Program-made: the position numbers and the translations under genes
Source: an uncultured Acidimicrobiaceae bacterium
Lineage (GTDB): Bacteria > Actinomycetota > Acidimicrobiia > Acidimicrobiales > SZUA-35
Direction of reading: 5' to 3'
DNA length: 64,000 bases
Assembly (NCBI GenBank): GCA_947259095.1
Contig: CAMYLA010000031.1
Coordinates: 16,771-80,770 of the forward strand
The notes under the pieces: model-generated
Seen by the model: the letters and a program-made list of their open reading frames with translations, nothing else
Told to the model about the DNA's origin: nothing
Databases searched by the model: none
Shown: one piece after another, positions 56,093 through 64,000 of the stretch
Layout: every line of letters begins with the position of its first letter
Numbering within the stretch: position 1 is the first letter of the stretch

Positions 56093-57139
56093 ATGAACGA
56101 CCCGACAACCCGACAGCCCGATGGCACCGGTCCGGTGCCCCAGCCGGCGCAGACGCCGCCTGCCCGCCCAACGATCGGCGGCCGGTCCGCCCATGGACCG
56201 GTGGCCAGGTTCTTCCTGTTTTTCGGCTGGTCGTCGGTGCTGGTGGTCGTGGTCGTGCTGGCGTTGCGGTCGCAGGCGCTTGGCTCGCCGCTGCTGATCG
56301 CGGTTGTGGGCCTGACACCGTTCTTCGCTGCGCCCCTGGCCGTGGCCGCCGTCAGCTCCTGGCTGAGCCGCAGCGCAATCCTTCGGGTGGCCACCGCCGC
56401 CACCGCCGCGGCGTTTCTGTTCACCACCTCGCCCATCGATGCGATTGTCGGCTGCGGAGCCGAATCGGCGGACGACGCCATCACCGTGTACACCGCAAAC
56501 GTGCTGTTCTACAACGACCGGCCGGGCGATGTGGGCGCCGCCATCGTGGCCCAGGGAGCCGACGTGGTGGTCATGCAGGAGACCGAGGACTGGTTCATGA
56601 GCCGGCTGCGGGAGGACGACCGGCTGGCCGACTACCGGTTCCGCAGCGACGACCAGCCCGGCGCCGGGCCCGGGACCGTCATCTGGAGCCGCTGGCCCTT
56701 CGCCGACTTCGAGGTCGATCGACTCCTGGTCTCCGACATCGTCTCCGCCACCATTGCCGGACCCAGCGGTTCGTTCACCGTCACCGGGCTGCACACCCTG
56801 GCCCCGGTCCGCCCGGGGAGGGTGCCGATCTGGTCAGGCCAGCTCCAACAGCTCGGTCGGATCGAAACGCCGACCCCTCGGATCATGGCCGGAGACTTCA
56901 ACGCCACGACCGATCACCGGCAGTTCCGGGATCTGCTGCAATCGGGCTGGACCGACGTCCACGAACCGAAGGGCTGCGGGCTCGACAACACCTGGCCGGC
57001 CGGCGGCGACAGCCCGATCCCGCTGATGCGGCTCGACCACATCCTGGTCAGCGACGACTTCGAGGTTCTCGACGTCCGCATCGGCGAGCCGGCCGGCAGC
57101 GACCACCGGCCGGTCATCGCCTCGATCCGCCTCCGCTGA
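56093..57139 (+). CDS. Membrane-anchored endonuclease/exonuclease/phosphatase-family protein
   Basis: 348 aa. Three hydrophobic segments in the first 125 residues (about 40-59, 66-88 and 93-113), then an extracytoplasmic EEP domain: VYTANVLFYN, VVMQETEDWF (catalytic Glu), GLHTLAP, MAGDFNATTDH (Asp/Asn), LDHILVSDDF and GSDHRPVIA (general-base His). The family covers nucleases, sphingomyelinases and inositol phosphatases. Topology suggests activity outside the membrane. Substrate unknown. Confidence 0.88.
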   Translation: MNDPTTRQPDGTGPVPQPAQTPPARPTIGGRSAHGPVARFFLFFGWSSVLVVVVVLALRSQALGSPLLIAVVGLTPFFAAPLAVAAVSSWLSRSAILRVATAATAAAFLFTTSPIDAIVGCGAESADDAITVYTANVLFYNDRPGDVGAAIVAQGADVVVMQETEDWFMSRLREDDRLADYRFRSDDQPGAGPGTVIWSRWPFADFEVDRLLVSDIVSATIAGPSGSFTVTGLHTLAPVRPGRVPIWSGQLQQLGRIETPTPRIMAGDFNATTDHRQFRDLLQSGWTDVHEPKGCGLDNTWPAGGDSPIPLMRLDHILVSDDFEVLDVRIGEPAGSDHRPVIASIRLR

Positions 57140-57241
57140 CCCCGCCGGTCGACCGTCGGGCCGACCCGATCGAGCGACCGGCCTCGACGAGCCGCCGACC
57201 CCGGTGTCGACGGAGGGCGCGGCGAAACGGTCGGCGACGAC

Positions 57242-57964
57242 TCAGACCTGGCGAGCGGCGTCGGCGTCGGCCAACACCACCGAATGGGCGGGCCGGATCA
57301 GTCCAGCGGGAATCGACATGTCCCCGACCAGCAACCGACCGAGCGGGTCGGCCTTGGCCGCCCCGCTTACCAGCCAGACCACCATCCGGGCCCTGTCCAA
57401 CAGCGGCCTTGTCATCGACAACCGTCGACTGCCGTTGTACTCACCGGTCAGGCCGATGTAGTCCCGCATCTGGTTGAGCAACGGATCACCGGGGAGCAAC
57501 GATGCGGTGTGGCCGTCATCCCCCAGCCCGAGATGGACCAGGTCCAGGATGGGCGGATCGCCGGCCAGCTCCACGATCTCGAGACAGAACCGGTCGACGA
57601 TCGATGTGATCCTGGCCGAAGGGTCCGACAGATCGGCCACCTCGAGGAGATCGTCGACCGGCAGCGGCAACCACGAGGCGTCGGTGTGGGCGAAGGCCTC
57701 CTGCTGGCGGATCAGGTTCCGGGCCGGATCGTCGGCCGGCACCAACCGCTCGTCGACCTGGAGGATGGTGACCTGGCCCCACGGAAGATCGCTCCCGGAG
57801 ACCACGTCGAAGACCGGGCCCGGCGTCGACCCGCCGCTCAAAGCCAGCAGGCAGCGCCCGGAACGTTCAACCGCGGCGGTGATGGCGGCCGCCATGACGT
57901 CGGCCGACCGCTCGACCCACAGGTCGTTCGGTGAGATGTCGAGGATGTGGACATCGTCAGCCAC
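57242..57964 (-). CDS. pgl: 6-phosphogluconolactonase
   Basis: Second step of the oxidative pentose phosphate pathway. 240 aa of the NagB-like fold: LALSGGSTPGPVFDVV, QVDERLVPADDPARNLI, HLGLGDDGHTASLLPGD. It overlaps the ROK kinase gene by 8 nt, downstream of zwf, so zwf, kinase and pgl form a pathway unit on the minus strand. Confidence 0.94.
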   Translation of the reverse strand: MADDVHILDISPNDLWVERSADVMAAAITAAVERSGRCLLALSGGSTPGPVFDVVSGSDLPWGQVTILQVDERLVPADDPARNLIRQQEAFAHTDASWLPLPVDDLLEVADLSDPSARITSIVDRFCLEIVELAGDPPILDLVHLGLGDDGHTASLLPGDPLLNQMRDYIGLTGEYNGSRRLSMTRPLLDRARMVVWLVSGAAKADPLGRLLVGDMSIPAGLIRPAHSVVLADADAARQV

Positions 57965-58856
57965 GGCCGACGGCGCTCCACCACATCGCAGCGCCGGCCA
58001 GCGCCGCCTGATCTCCCAATGCTGCGGTCACGACCTCGATCGTACCGCCCACCGCCGGACCGTAGGCGGCAACCTGGCGCTCCAGGATCGGCACCACCAG
58101 ATCATGGTTCATGCCGACCCCGCCGCCGACGACGACAACCTGGGGGGCGACGATCCACGCCAGGTTGGCGATCCCGATTCCAACCGCTTCGATGGCCTCG
58201 ACCCAGATGTCGGACGCCGGGCGGTCGCCGGCCCGGACCAGGTCGGCAAAGGCAGCTCCCCGTTCGACGATCCCGGCCGCGGTGGCCGCCCGCTCGATGG
58301 CGGTACCGGAGCCGAGGTCCTCGACCGTGGACGGCCGACCTTCGGCGGCGGCGACCCGGTCGATGACGGTGTGGCCGATCTCGCCGCCGGACAGGGCGGC
58401 CCGAACGAGCTTGTCGGCGACCACGACGCCGGCTCCCACACCGGTGGAGATCGTCACGTACACCACATCACGATGACCCCGCCCGGCACCGAAACTCGAC
58501 TCGCCGACCGCGGCCAGGTCCGCATCGTTTGCCATGGCCACCGACAACCCGGTCACGTCACTGAGCCAGTCCTCGTTGAGCTTGCCGATCCAACGAGGGG
58601 GCAGGTTCGGAGCGGCCAACAGCCGCTCCGACTCGTGGTCGATGACGCCGGCCACCCCGATGACCGCCCTGGTCGGGATCGGGATCTCGCCCCGGTCGGC
58701 CAACAGCTGGTCGATCAGTTGGGGGATGATCGTCGGTTCGGGGGCGGCGACCGGCGTGGCGCCCCGGTGGCTCAGCAGCACCCGCCCGTCCTCGGCCACC
58801 AGGGCGGTCCGTATGTGGGTGCCGCCGAGGTCGACGGCGACGGTGCATTCGCTCAC
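57957..58856 (-). CDS. ROK-family sugar kinase lacking the zinc motif
   Basis: 299 aa, likely glucokinase by context. VDLGGTHIRTALV phosphate loop, MANDADLAAVGE with catalytic Asp, TISTGVGAGVV, and GGEIGHTVID. The usual ROK signature with CxCGxxGCxE after GEIGH is replaced by AAAEGRPSTVEDLGSGTAIE, so the structural zinc is absent. Glucose 6-phosphate would feed the flanking zwf and pgl products. Start ATG 58856. Confidence 0.85.
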   Translation of the reverse strand: MSECTVAVDLGGTHIRTALVAEDGRVLLSHRGATPVAAPEPTIIPQLIDQLLADRGEIPIPTRAVIGVAGVIDHESERLLAAPNLPPRWIGKLNEDWLSDVTGLSVAMANDADLAAVGESSFGAGRGHRDVVYVTISTGVGAGVVVADKLVRAALSGGEIGHTVIDRVAAAEGRPSTVEDLGSGTAIERAATAAGIVERGAAFADLVRAGDRPASDIWVEAIEAVGIGIANLAWIVAPQVVVVGGGVGMNHDLVVPILERQVAAYGPAVGGTIEVVTAALGDQAALAGAAMWWSAVGRG

Positions 58857-58924
58857 GCTCCGGCTCCTTGTGGATCAGCCGAGCCGACAACCATACTGGC
58901 CCGTAGCCGGCGATCAGCCGGCGA

Positions 58925-60301
58925 TCAGCCGGACTCGGGACAAACGGCGCCTCTGGCGTAGGTCTGCACCGGCGGCGGTGCATCGATCGCCGGTTGCACG
59001 ACCTGCCACGCCACGTCGACCTGATCGCCCCTGGCGAAGAGCCGCCTGTCACCGGCGAGGGCGTCGCCGAGCAGCCGGTGGTACGGCGTCGGCCCGAACT
59101 CCAGCCCCCGGTGATCGACGTCGATCTTGATGGTCTCGCTGGTGAGGGTCGCCCCCGGTGTCTTGGCCTGCATCTCGAACTCGATGCTGTCGTTCGGCTT
59201 CATGTGGAATCGCAACCGGTTGGGTTCCGGGGAGCATTCGGCGTCGGTGAACAGGGGCCGGGGCGGCCGGCTGAACTCGACCACCGCCTCGGTGCAGGTC
59301 TGGTCGAGGGCCTTGCCGGCTCGGATTCGCCACGGCACGCCGGCCCACCGCCAGGAGTTGATCTCGCATTCCAGCGAGACGTAGGTCTCGGTGTCGGAAT
59401 CGGGTTTGACGCCCTCCTCGTCGAGATAGCCCTCGTACTGACCCCGCCACAGCTTGTCGGGATCCAGGGGCTTCATCGACCGGAAGACCTTGACCACCTC
59501 GTCGGCCATGGCATCGGCTTCGTCCGACACCGGCGGTTCCATGGCCAGGAGCGCCACGATCTGCAGCAGATGGTTCTGCACCACGTCGCGCAGGGTGCCG
59601 ACTTCGTCGTAGAACCGGCCCCGGCCCTCGATGCCGAAGTCCTCGGTCATGTTGATGGTCACGCTCTCGATCTGGTGCCGGTTCCACAGCGGCTCGAGAA
59701 TGGAGTTGGCGAACCGGAAAACCAGGATGTTGAGCACCGGCTCCTTGCCCAGGAAATGATCGATGCGGTAGATCCGCTCCTCCGGATAGTGGCCCCTGAC
59801 CGCCTGGTCGAGTTGGCGGGACGACTCCAGGTCGCGGCCGAACGGCTTCTCCAACACCACCCGGCCACGGTGCAACCCGGAGGCCCCGAGTCCTTCGACG
59901 ACGGTGGAGAACAGGAACGGAGGAATGGCCAGATAACACACCGGGCAGGCGGCGTCACCGACCTTGGCCGCCACCTGATCGAAGGTCTCCGACTCCCGGT
60001 AGTCGCCGGACACGTAATCGAACCGATCGGCCAATCGCTGCCAGATCGCCTCGTCGATCTCGGTCCCGCCCTCCTCCAACGCCGCTCTGGCATTGGACGT
60101 GAGGTCTTCCACGGTCCAGGGTCGGGTGGCGACCCCGATCACCGGGCAATCGAGCAGGCCGTCGACCTCCAGCTGGTACAGGGCGGTGAACAGTTTCCTG
60201 CGGGCCAGGTCGCCGGTGATCCCGAAGAGCACCAGGGAGTCCGCCGTCGACCGCCCCGCTTTGGTGTCGGCCGATGTGGCCTCTGTTGATTGGGTCGGCA
60301 T
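58925..60301 (-). CDS. zwf: Glucose-6-phosphate 1-dehydrogenase
   Basis: NADP- or NAD-dependent oxidation of glucose 6-phosphate. 458 aa from ATG 60301, which follows GGAG. N-terminal GITGDLARRKLFTALYQL dinucleotide loop, VVLEKPFGRDL, and the active-site IDHFLGKEPVLNI. A C-terminal GLEFGPTPYHRLLGDALAG completes the family signature. Followed by the ROK kinase and pgl genes. Confidence 0.96.
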   Translation of the reverse strand: MPTQSTEATSADTKAGRSTADSLVLFGITGDLARRKLFTALYQLEVDGLLDCPVIGVATRPWTVEDLTSNARAALEEGGTEIDEAIWQRLADRFDYVSGDYRESETFDQVAAKVGDAACPVCYLAIPPFLFSTVVEGLGASGLHRGRVVLEKPFGRDLESSRQLDQAVRGHYPEERIYRIDHFLGKEPVLNILVFRFANSILEPLWNRHQIESVTINMTEDFGIEGRGRFYDEVGTLRDVVQNHLLQIVALLAMEPPVSDEADAMADEVVKVFRSMKPLDPDKLWRGQYEGYLDEEGVKPDSDTETYVSLECEINSWRWAGVPWRIRAGKALDQTCTEAVVEFSRPPRPLFTDAECSPEPNRLRFHMKPNDSIEFEMQAKTPGATLTSETIKIDVDHRGLEFGPTPYHRLLGDALAGDRRLFARGDQVDVAWQVVQPAIDAPPPVQTYARGAVCPESG

Positions 60302-60450
60302 GGGGGCAGCTCCGTTGGTGATCGGTCGACGCGACCGAGAGGTCCTCTCCGCTGAACCGTAACCGTCACCGGTTTCATTCCACGCCCCCGGCGGCCGCCT
60401 GCCGGCCGTACCCAACGGCCCCGGGAGTGCCGGCCCCTAGACTGTCGGCC

Positions 60451-61377
60451 ATGGCCAGCAGAGAGCTGATCGTCTTGGGCACAGCCAGCCAGGCCCCGAC
60501 CCGCCACCGGGCCCACAACGGCTACGTCCTGCGGTGGGACGACCAGCTGATCCTGTTCGACCCTGGCGAGGGCACCCAGCGCCAATGCATCCTGGCCGGA
60601 GTTGCCATCGCCAGGTTGACCGCGGTCTGCATCACCCATTTCCACGGCGATCACTGCCTCGGTCTACCTGGGGTCATCCAGCGCCGGGCCCTCGACGCCC
60701 GCTCCACCCCCGACGGGCTGGCCCCGTTGCCGGTGTTCCACCCCGCCGACGGCGGGGTCTACCTGGACCGGATGCGAAAGGTCTCGATCTTCCACGACAC
60801 ATCCAAGCTGGAGCCCCGCCCCATCACCGCCGACGGGCCCTTGGGTCTGCTCGGCCGGGCCGAGCTGCGAACCGCGGCGCTCGATCACCGGGTCACGAGC
60901 TACGGGTTCCGGCTCAGCGAACCCGACGGCATCTCACTCATCCCCGAGCGCCTGGCCGAGGCCGGCATCAGCGGTCCCGACGTCGGACGGCTTGTGGCCG
61001 ACGGTCACCTCGACACCCCGGACGGGCCGGTGACCGTCAACCAGGTCTCGAGACCGAAGCGTGGGCAGTCGATGGCCTTCGTCATGGACACCGCACCCTG
61101 TGCCGGGGCGGCGGACCTGGCGGCCGGAGCCGATCTCCTGGTGTGCGAGGCCACCTACCTCGACCAGCATCGCGACCTGGCGCGCGCCTATGGCCACATG
61201 ACCGCGGGCCAGGCCGGCGAGCTGGCGGCGTCGGCCGGCGTCGACAGGTTGGTCCTCGGCCACTTCTCGGCCCGGTACACCGACACCGTTGGCCACGAGC
61301 AGGAGGCGGGCCGCCACCACCCCGACGTCGTTGCGGCATCGGACCTGGCCGTCATTGCCGTCCCGCCCCGGCGCTGA
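60451..61377 (+). CDS. rnz: Ribonuclease Z (tRNA 3'-endonuclease)
   Basis: MBL-fold nuclease that trims tRNA 3' ends. 308 aa from ATG 60451: ELIVLGTASQAPT (N-terminal strand), FDPGEGTQRQ, ITHFHGDHCLGLPG (HxHxDH), a shortened flexible-arm region, AFVMDTAPC with metal Asp, and VLGHFSARY with the final His. The tRNA-Gln here lacks an encoded CCA, which is the class of substrate RNase Z processes. Confidence 0.93.
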   Translation: MASRELIVLGTASQAPTRHRAHNGYVLRWDDQLILFDPGEGTQRQCILAGVAIARLTAVCITHFHGDHCLGLPGVIQRRALDARSTPDGLAPLPVFHPADGGVYLDRMRKVSIFHDTSKLEPRPITADGPLGLLGRAELRTAALDHRVTSYGFRLSEPDGISLIPERLAEAGISGPDVGRLVADGHLDTPDGPVTVNQVSRPKRGQSMAFVMDTAPCAGAADLAAGADLLVCEATYLDQHRDLARAYGHMTAGQAGELAASAGVDRLVLGHFSARYTDTVGHEQEAGRHHPDVVAASDLAVIAVPPRR

Positions 61378-61397
61378 CCGGCGGAGCCGCAACCGAC

Positions 61398-62687
61398 TCA
61401 GGGGGCGACCGGGATCGGTTGACCTCCCGAGCGGATGCGGAGATGGCTGAAGGCGGCAACCAACACCACCCCGGAGGCGGCAATGCCGATGCCGGACAAG
61501 ACGTGGAACCCGGCCATGGTGAAGACCAGGCCCGACCCCAAGGCCCCGCCGCCGCTGGCGAAACTGGTGACGAAGTCGGCCGCACCCTGGGCCGACACCT
61601 GGTCATCGATCGGGACGGACTCGGTCAGCAGGGCGCTCGATGCCACCATGCCGAAACTCCAGCCAAGGCCGAGCAGATACAGGCCGGGGAACATCAACAG
61701 CGCCGGAGCCTCGCCGGCCAGGGCGGTCATCGCCGTGGCCGCCATCAGCACCACCCCGGCGATGAGGATCCCGATCACCCGACCGAACCGGTCGGACACC
61801 CAACCGGCTAGAGGGGCGAAGGCGAACATGCCGGCGGTATGGGCCGACAGCACCCACCCGACGACGCCGACGCTGTGACCGTGCTCTTTCATGTGCAGCG
61901 GGGTCATGGCCATGACCATGACCATGACGGCCTGGGAGACGACCAGTCCGATGAGGGCCAGCCGGGCACTGGGGTTGGCCCAGATGATGCTGAGGCTGCG
62001 GAAAAAGCCGGCCTTGACCTTGGTTTCGTCGACCGTGGTGCCCCCGGAGACGACCAGCGGGTCCGGTCGGAGCCCGAGCCAGACGACCAGACCGCCGATC
62101 ACGAAGAACACCGAGGCGAAACCGAAGGGACCGACCAGCTCGTCGTAGCCGAAGCGCTCGCCGACGTCGCCGGCGATCCCGGCCAGGGCCGGGCCGCCAA
62201 CCGCACCGACCGTCGATGCGAACACCACGTAGCTGATGGCCTTGCTCCGGGCACTCGGCTCGGCGAGGTCGGCGGCGGCATAGCGTGACAGGTTGGTGCC
62301 GCCCTGGCCGACGCCGATCAGGACCAGGCCGACGAGGTAGGGAACGAGGGCCAGTCGGCTGCTGCCGAACACCGCAACCGCTCCCCCCAACGCAGCCGCC
62401 AGGTAACCAAGGACCAGGCCTGGCCGCCTGCCCTTGCGGGCCATGTAGCCGGCCAGGGCCGATGCGCTGAAGGCGGTGCCGATGGTGATGGCCGCGGTCG
62501 AGGCCCCGGCCCAGGTACTGGAACCGAGGATGTCTGCCATCAGCAGCGCCGAGACGACGAACCCGATCGACATGGCCGCCCGACCGAAGATGGAACTGGC
62601 GAACAGGACCGCCAGGGTGCGGGATTGCACCTGTCGTCGGTAGCTCTCGGTGATGACGATCGGCTCGGAACCAGACTTCAGACTCAC
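61398..62687 (-). CDS. Major facilitator superfamily transporter
   Basis: 429 aa with about twelve hydrophobic helices. Typical loop signatures: SALAGYMARKGRRPGLVLGY after helix 2 and LAGWVSDRFGRVIGILIAG after helix 8. GVGQGGTNLSRYAAADLAEP lies in helix 4. Drug or metabolite efflux is likely but the substrate is unknown. Convergent with rnz, 20 nt apart, and downstream of the ABC exporter gene. The GTG start at 62687 is a best guess. Confidence 0.87.
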   Translation of the reverse strand: MSLKSGSEPIVITESYRRQVQSRTLAVLFASSIFGRAAMSIGFVVSALLMADILGSSTWAGASTAAITIGTAFSASALAGYMARKGRRPGLVLGYLAAALGGAVAVFGSSRLALVPYLVGLVLIGVGQGGTNLSRYAAADLAEPSARSKAISYVVFASTVGAVGGPALAGIAGDVGERFGYDELVGPFGFASVFFVIGGLVVWLGLRPDPLVVSGGTTVDETKVKAGFFRSLSIIWANPSARLALIGLVVSQAVMVMVMAMTPLHMKEHGHSVGVVGWVLSAHTAGMFAFAPLAGWVSDRFGRVIGILIAGVVLMAATAMTALAGEAPALLMFPGLYLLGLGWSFGMVASSALLTESVPIDDQVSAQGAADFVTSFASGGGALGSGLVFTMAGFHVLSGIGIAASGVVLVAAFSHLRIRSGGQPIPVAP

Positions 62688-62725
62688 TGCCAGAGTGTAG
62701 GTCTCGGCCCGATTGTCCGGCCATT

Positions 62726-64000
62726 TCAATCGCCAGACCCCGGTTGGGGCGCAACCGGCACGGCGGCGGTGGAAGGGTTGTCGGCGTTCCAGAGCTCCAT
62801 CATCACCGGGGATCGTTCCAGGAGCTCGTCGAGGGTGCCCCGATCGATGATCCGGCCATCGTCGACCACCAGGATCTGGTCTGCCCGCTCCAGCGCCGCC
62901 GGGCGGTGGGACACCACCAGGCAGGTGGCCTCGCGATGGTTCAACAGTCTGCTCCACAGCTCGGCCTCGGTGTGCAGATCGAGCGCAGACGACAGATCGT
63001 CGAACAGCAGCAGATCGGCCTCGGTGGCGAACATCCTGGCCACCGCGGAACGCTGGATCTGGCCGCCGGACAGCTTCACCCCACGAGCCCCGACCACCGT
63101 CTCGATACCGCCGGCCAAACGATCGAGGTCGGAGTCGAGCACCGCCAACCTGGCTGCGGAATGGACGGTGTGGGACGACGACTGCTCCTGGAGGGCGATG
63201 TTGTAGGCCAGCGTGTCGGAGAACAACTGGGGGATCTGCGGGGTGTACGCCGATCGGGGTGGCACCAGGAAGCTGGCCCGGTCGGCGATGGGGACGCCGT
63301 TCCAACGAACGTCGCCCTCGGCCGGCACCAGGCCAAGCAGCGCCCGCAGGATGGTGGTCTTGCCGGCCCCGACCTGGCCGGCCAGCACCGTGAACGAGCC
63401 TCGTTCCAGGGTGAAGCCGATGTCGCTGATGGCGGCGCCGGCCCTGGCCTCGATCGGGGCACCATCTGCCCCCCTGCCTGCCTTCTGACGGGGATAGGTG
63501 TAGGACAGGCCGGACACCTCCAGCCGCTGCAGCCGATCGTCCACGCCCCTGGTTCGAGGCGGCAGCTCACCCAGTTCACCGTCGAGGGGGACCCGGGTCC
63601 GATCGAGCAGGTCGTCGTCGGTGGCATCGACCGCCAGCCGCCGGATCCGCTCGTAGGCCACCCCGGTCCGCCGATGTTGGGCGATGATGTGGCCGACGAA
63701 GGCGAGGTAGAAGGTCAGCCGGGGCAGGTAGGACAGGAACACCACCAGCTCGCCGACCGACAACGACCCGTCGACAACGCCACCGGCGGAGACCAGCAAC
63801 ACCATGGCGATGGTCAGCGTCGACATGTTGATGTTGAGCGAAAGCAACGCCTCGGTGAGGAAGGTGTCGCGAAGGGCCGCTCGCCGCCGGATGTCGTTGC
63901 GCCGGCTGAACTCGGCCAACATCGGCTCCTCGGCCGACGCCAGCTTGACCGACTGGACCGCCCCGAAGGTCTCGCCGATGAGTCCGGTGACGTTCTCGGT
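62726..64000 (-). CDS. ABC exporter half (permease-ATPase fusion), N-terminus beyond window
   Basis: The frame is open to the window end, so the first part of the membrane domain is missing. Visible: the end of the type-1 exporter membrane domain (LTIAMVLLVSAGGVV, LVVFLSYLPRLTFYLAFVG), then the nucleotide-binding domain with Walker A AGQVGAGKTTI, Q-loop YTPQIP, signature KLSGGQIQRSAVAR, Walker B DLLLFDDLSSALD and the switch His in VVSHRP. After the Walker B Asp-Asp the usual catalytic Glu is replaced by Asp. It may pair with another half upstream of the window. Substrate unknown. Confidence 0.9.
   Translation of the reverse strand, partial: TENVTGLIGETFGAVQSVKLASAEEPMLAEFSRRNDIRRRAALRDTFLTEALLSLNINMSTLTIAMVLLVSAGGVVDGSLSVGELVVFLSYLPRLTFYLAFVGHIIAQHRRTGVAYERIRRLAVDATDDDLLDRTRVPLDGELGELPPRTRGVDDRLQRLEVSGLSYTYPRQKAGRGADGAPIEARAGAAISDIGFTLERGSFTVLAGQVGAGKTTILRALLGLVPAEGDVRWNGVPIADRASFLVPPRSAYTPQIPQLFSDTLAYNIALQEQSSSHTVHSAARLAVLDSDLDRLAGGIETVVGARGVKLSGGQIQRSAVARMFATEADLLLFDDLSSALDLHTEAELWSRLLNHREATCLVVSHRPAALERADQILVVDDGRIIDRGTLDELLERSPVMMELWNADNPSTAAVPVAPQPGSGD

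Overview
The window is high-GC, densely coded DNA with no phage, IS, CRISPR or rRNA. Its gene content points to an actinobacterium. It encodes two minimal actinobacterial ribosomal proteins (bS22 and a bL37-like peptide), a vitamin B12-dependent ribonucleotide reductase with NrdR, inositol-1-phosphate synthase, and an actinobacterial DapC/DapD pair. It also has a lexA / LysM protein / nrdR block arranged as in mycobacteria. Degenerate family members (short GlmU, altered DapF) and the mixed gene order suggest a deep lineage such as Acidimicrobiia. That placement is inference; no taxonomic search was possible.

Layout. 1-9.2 kb: glmU-prs-(MBL lipoprotein, opposite strand)-rplY-pth-mfd, the classical actinobacterial order, then tRNA-Gln and bS22. 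9.3-22.4 kb: ispE-rsmA-tatD-rmuC, a double-hotdog protein, a DUF937-TM-BON-OmpA envelope protein, a molybdopterin oxidoreductase, an S4 protein, rsmI, DUF192, ychF, a PHP phosphoesterase and bL37. 22.4-30.6 kb: phosphosugar mutase, enoyl-CoA hydratase, glyoxalase-like protein, an orphan, an EAL protein, a PfkB kinase and a secreted DUF1996 protein. 30.8-38.2 kb: the deoxynucleotide/SOS block nrdJ, a long regulatory region, a RibD-like reductase, nrdR, LysM and lexA. 38.2-50 kb: ferritin-like protein, spondin lipoprotein, dapE, two membrane proteins, dapD, dapC, hflX, dapF, miaA, a degenerate phosphotransferase and an alpha/beta hydrolase. 50-64 kb: LiaF-like protein, ino1, LysR, PLP decarboxylase, miaB, EEP phosphatase, pgl-ROK kinase-zwf, rnz, MFS and a partial ABC exporter.

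How they work together. Four genes serve lysine/meso-DAP synthesis (dapC, dapD, dapE, dapF) and three feed glucose into the pentose phosphate pathway (ROK kinase, zwf, pgl). DNA precursor supply and damage response sit side by side: nrdR lies about 2.2 kb from nrdJ, whose putative promoter carries two NrdR-box-like sites, and lexA shares a four-LexA-box intergenic region with a divergent membrane LysM protein. Many genes overlap by 1, 4 or 8 nt and are probably co-translated.

Most noteworthy: (1) a roughly 540-nt hairpin-rich nrdJ leader behind a consensus-like promoter; (2) a GlmU lacking the second half of its acetyltransferase domain and with an altered nucleotide-binding motif; (3) a DapF with Ser in place of one catalytic Cys; (4) an APH-fold protein without its catalytic loop; (5) the SOS-linked LysM protein; (6) the DUF937-OmpA fusion. 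I saw no clear multi-gene novel system.
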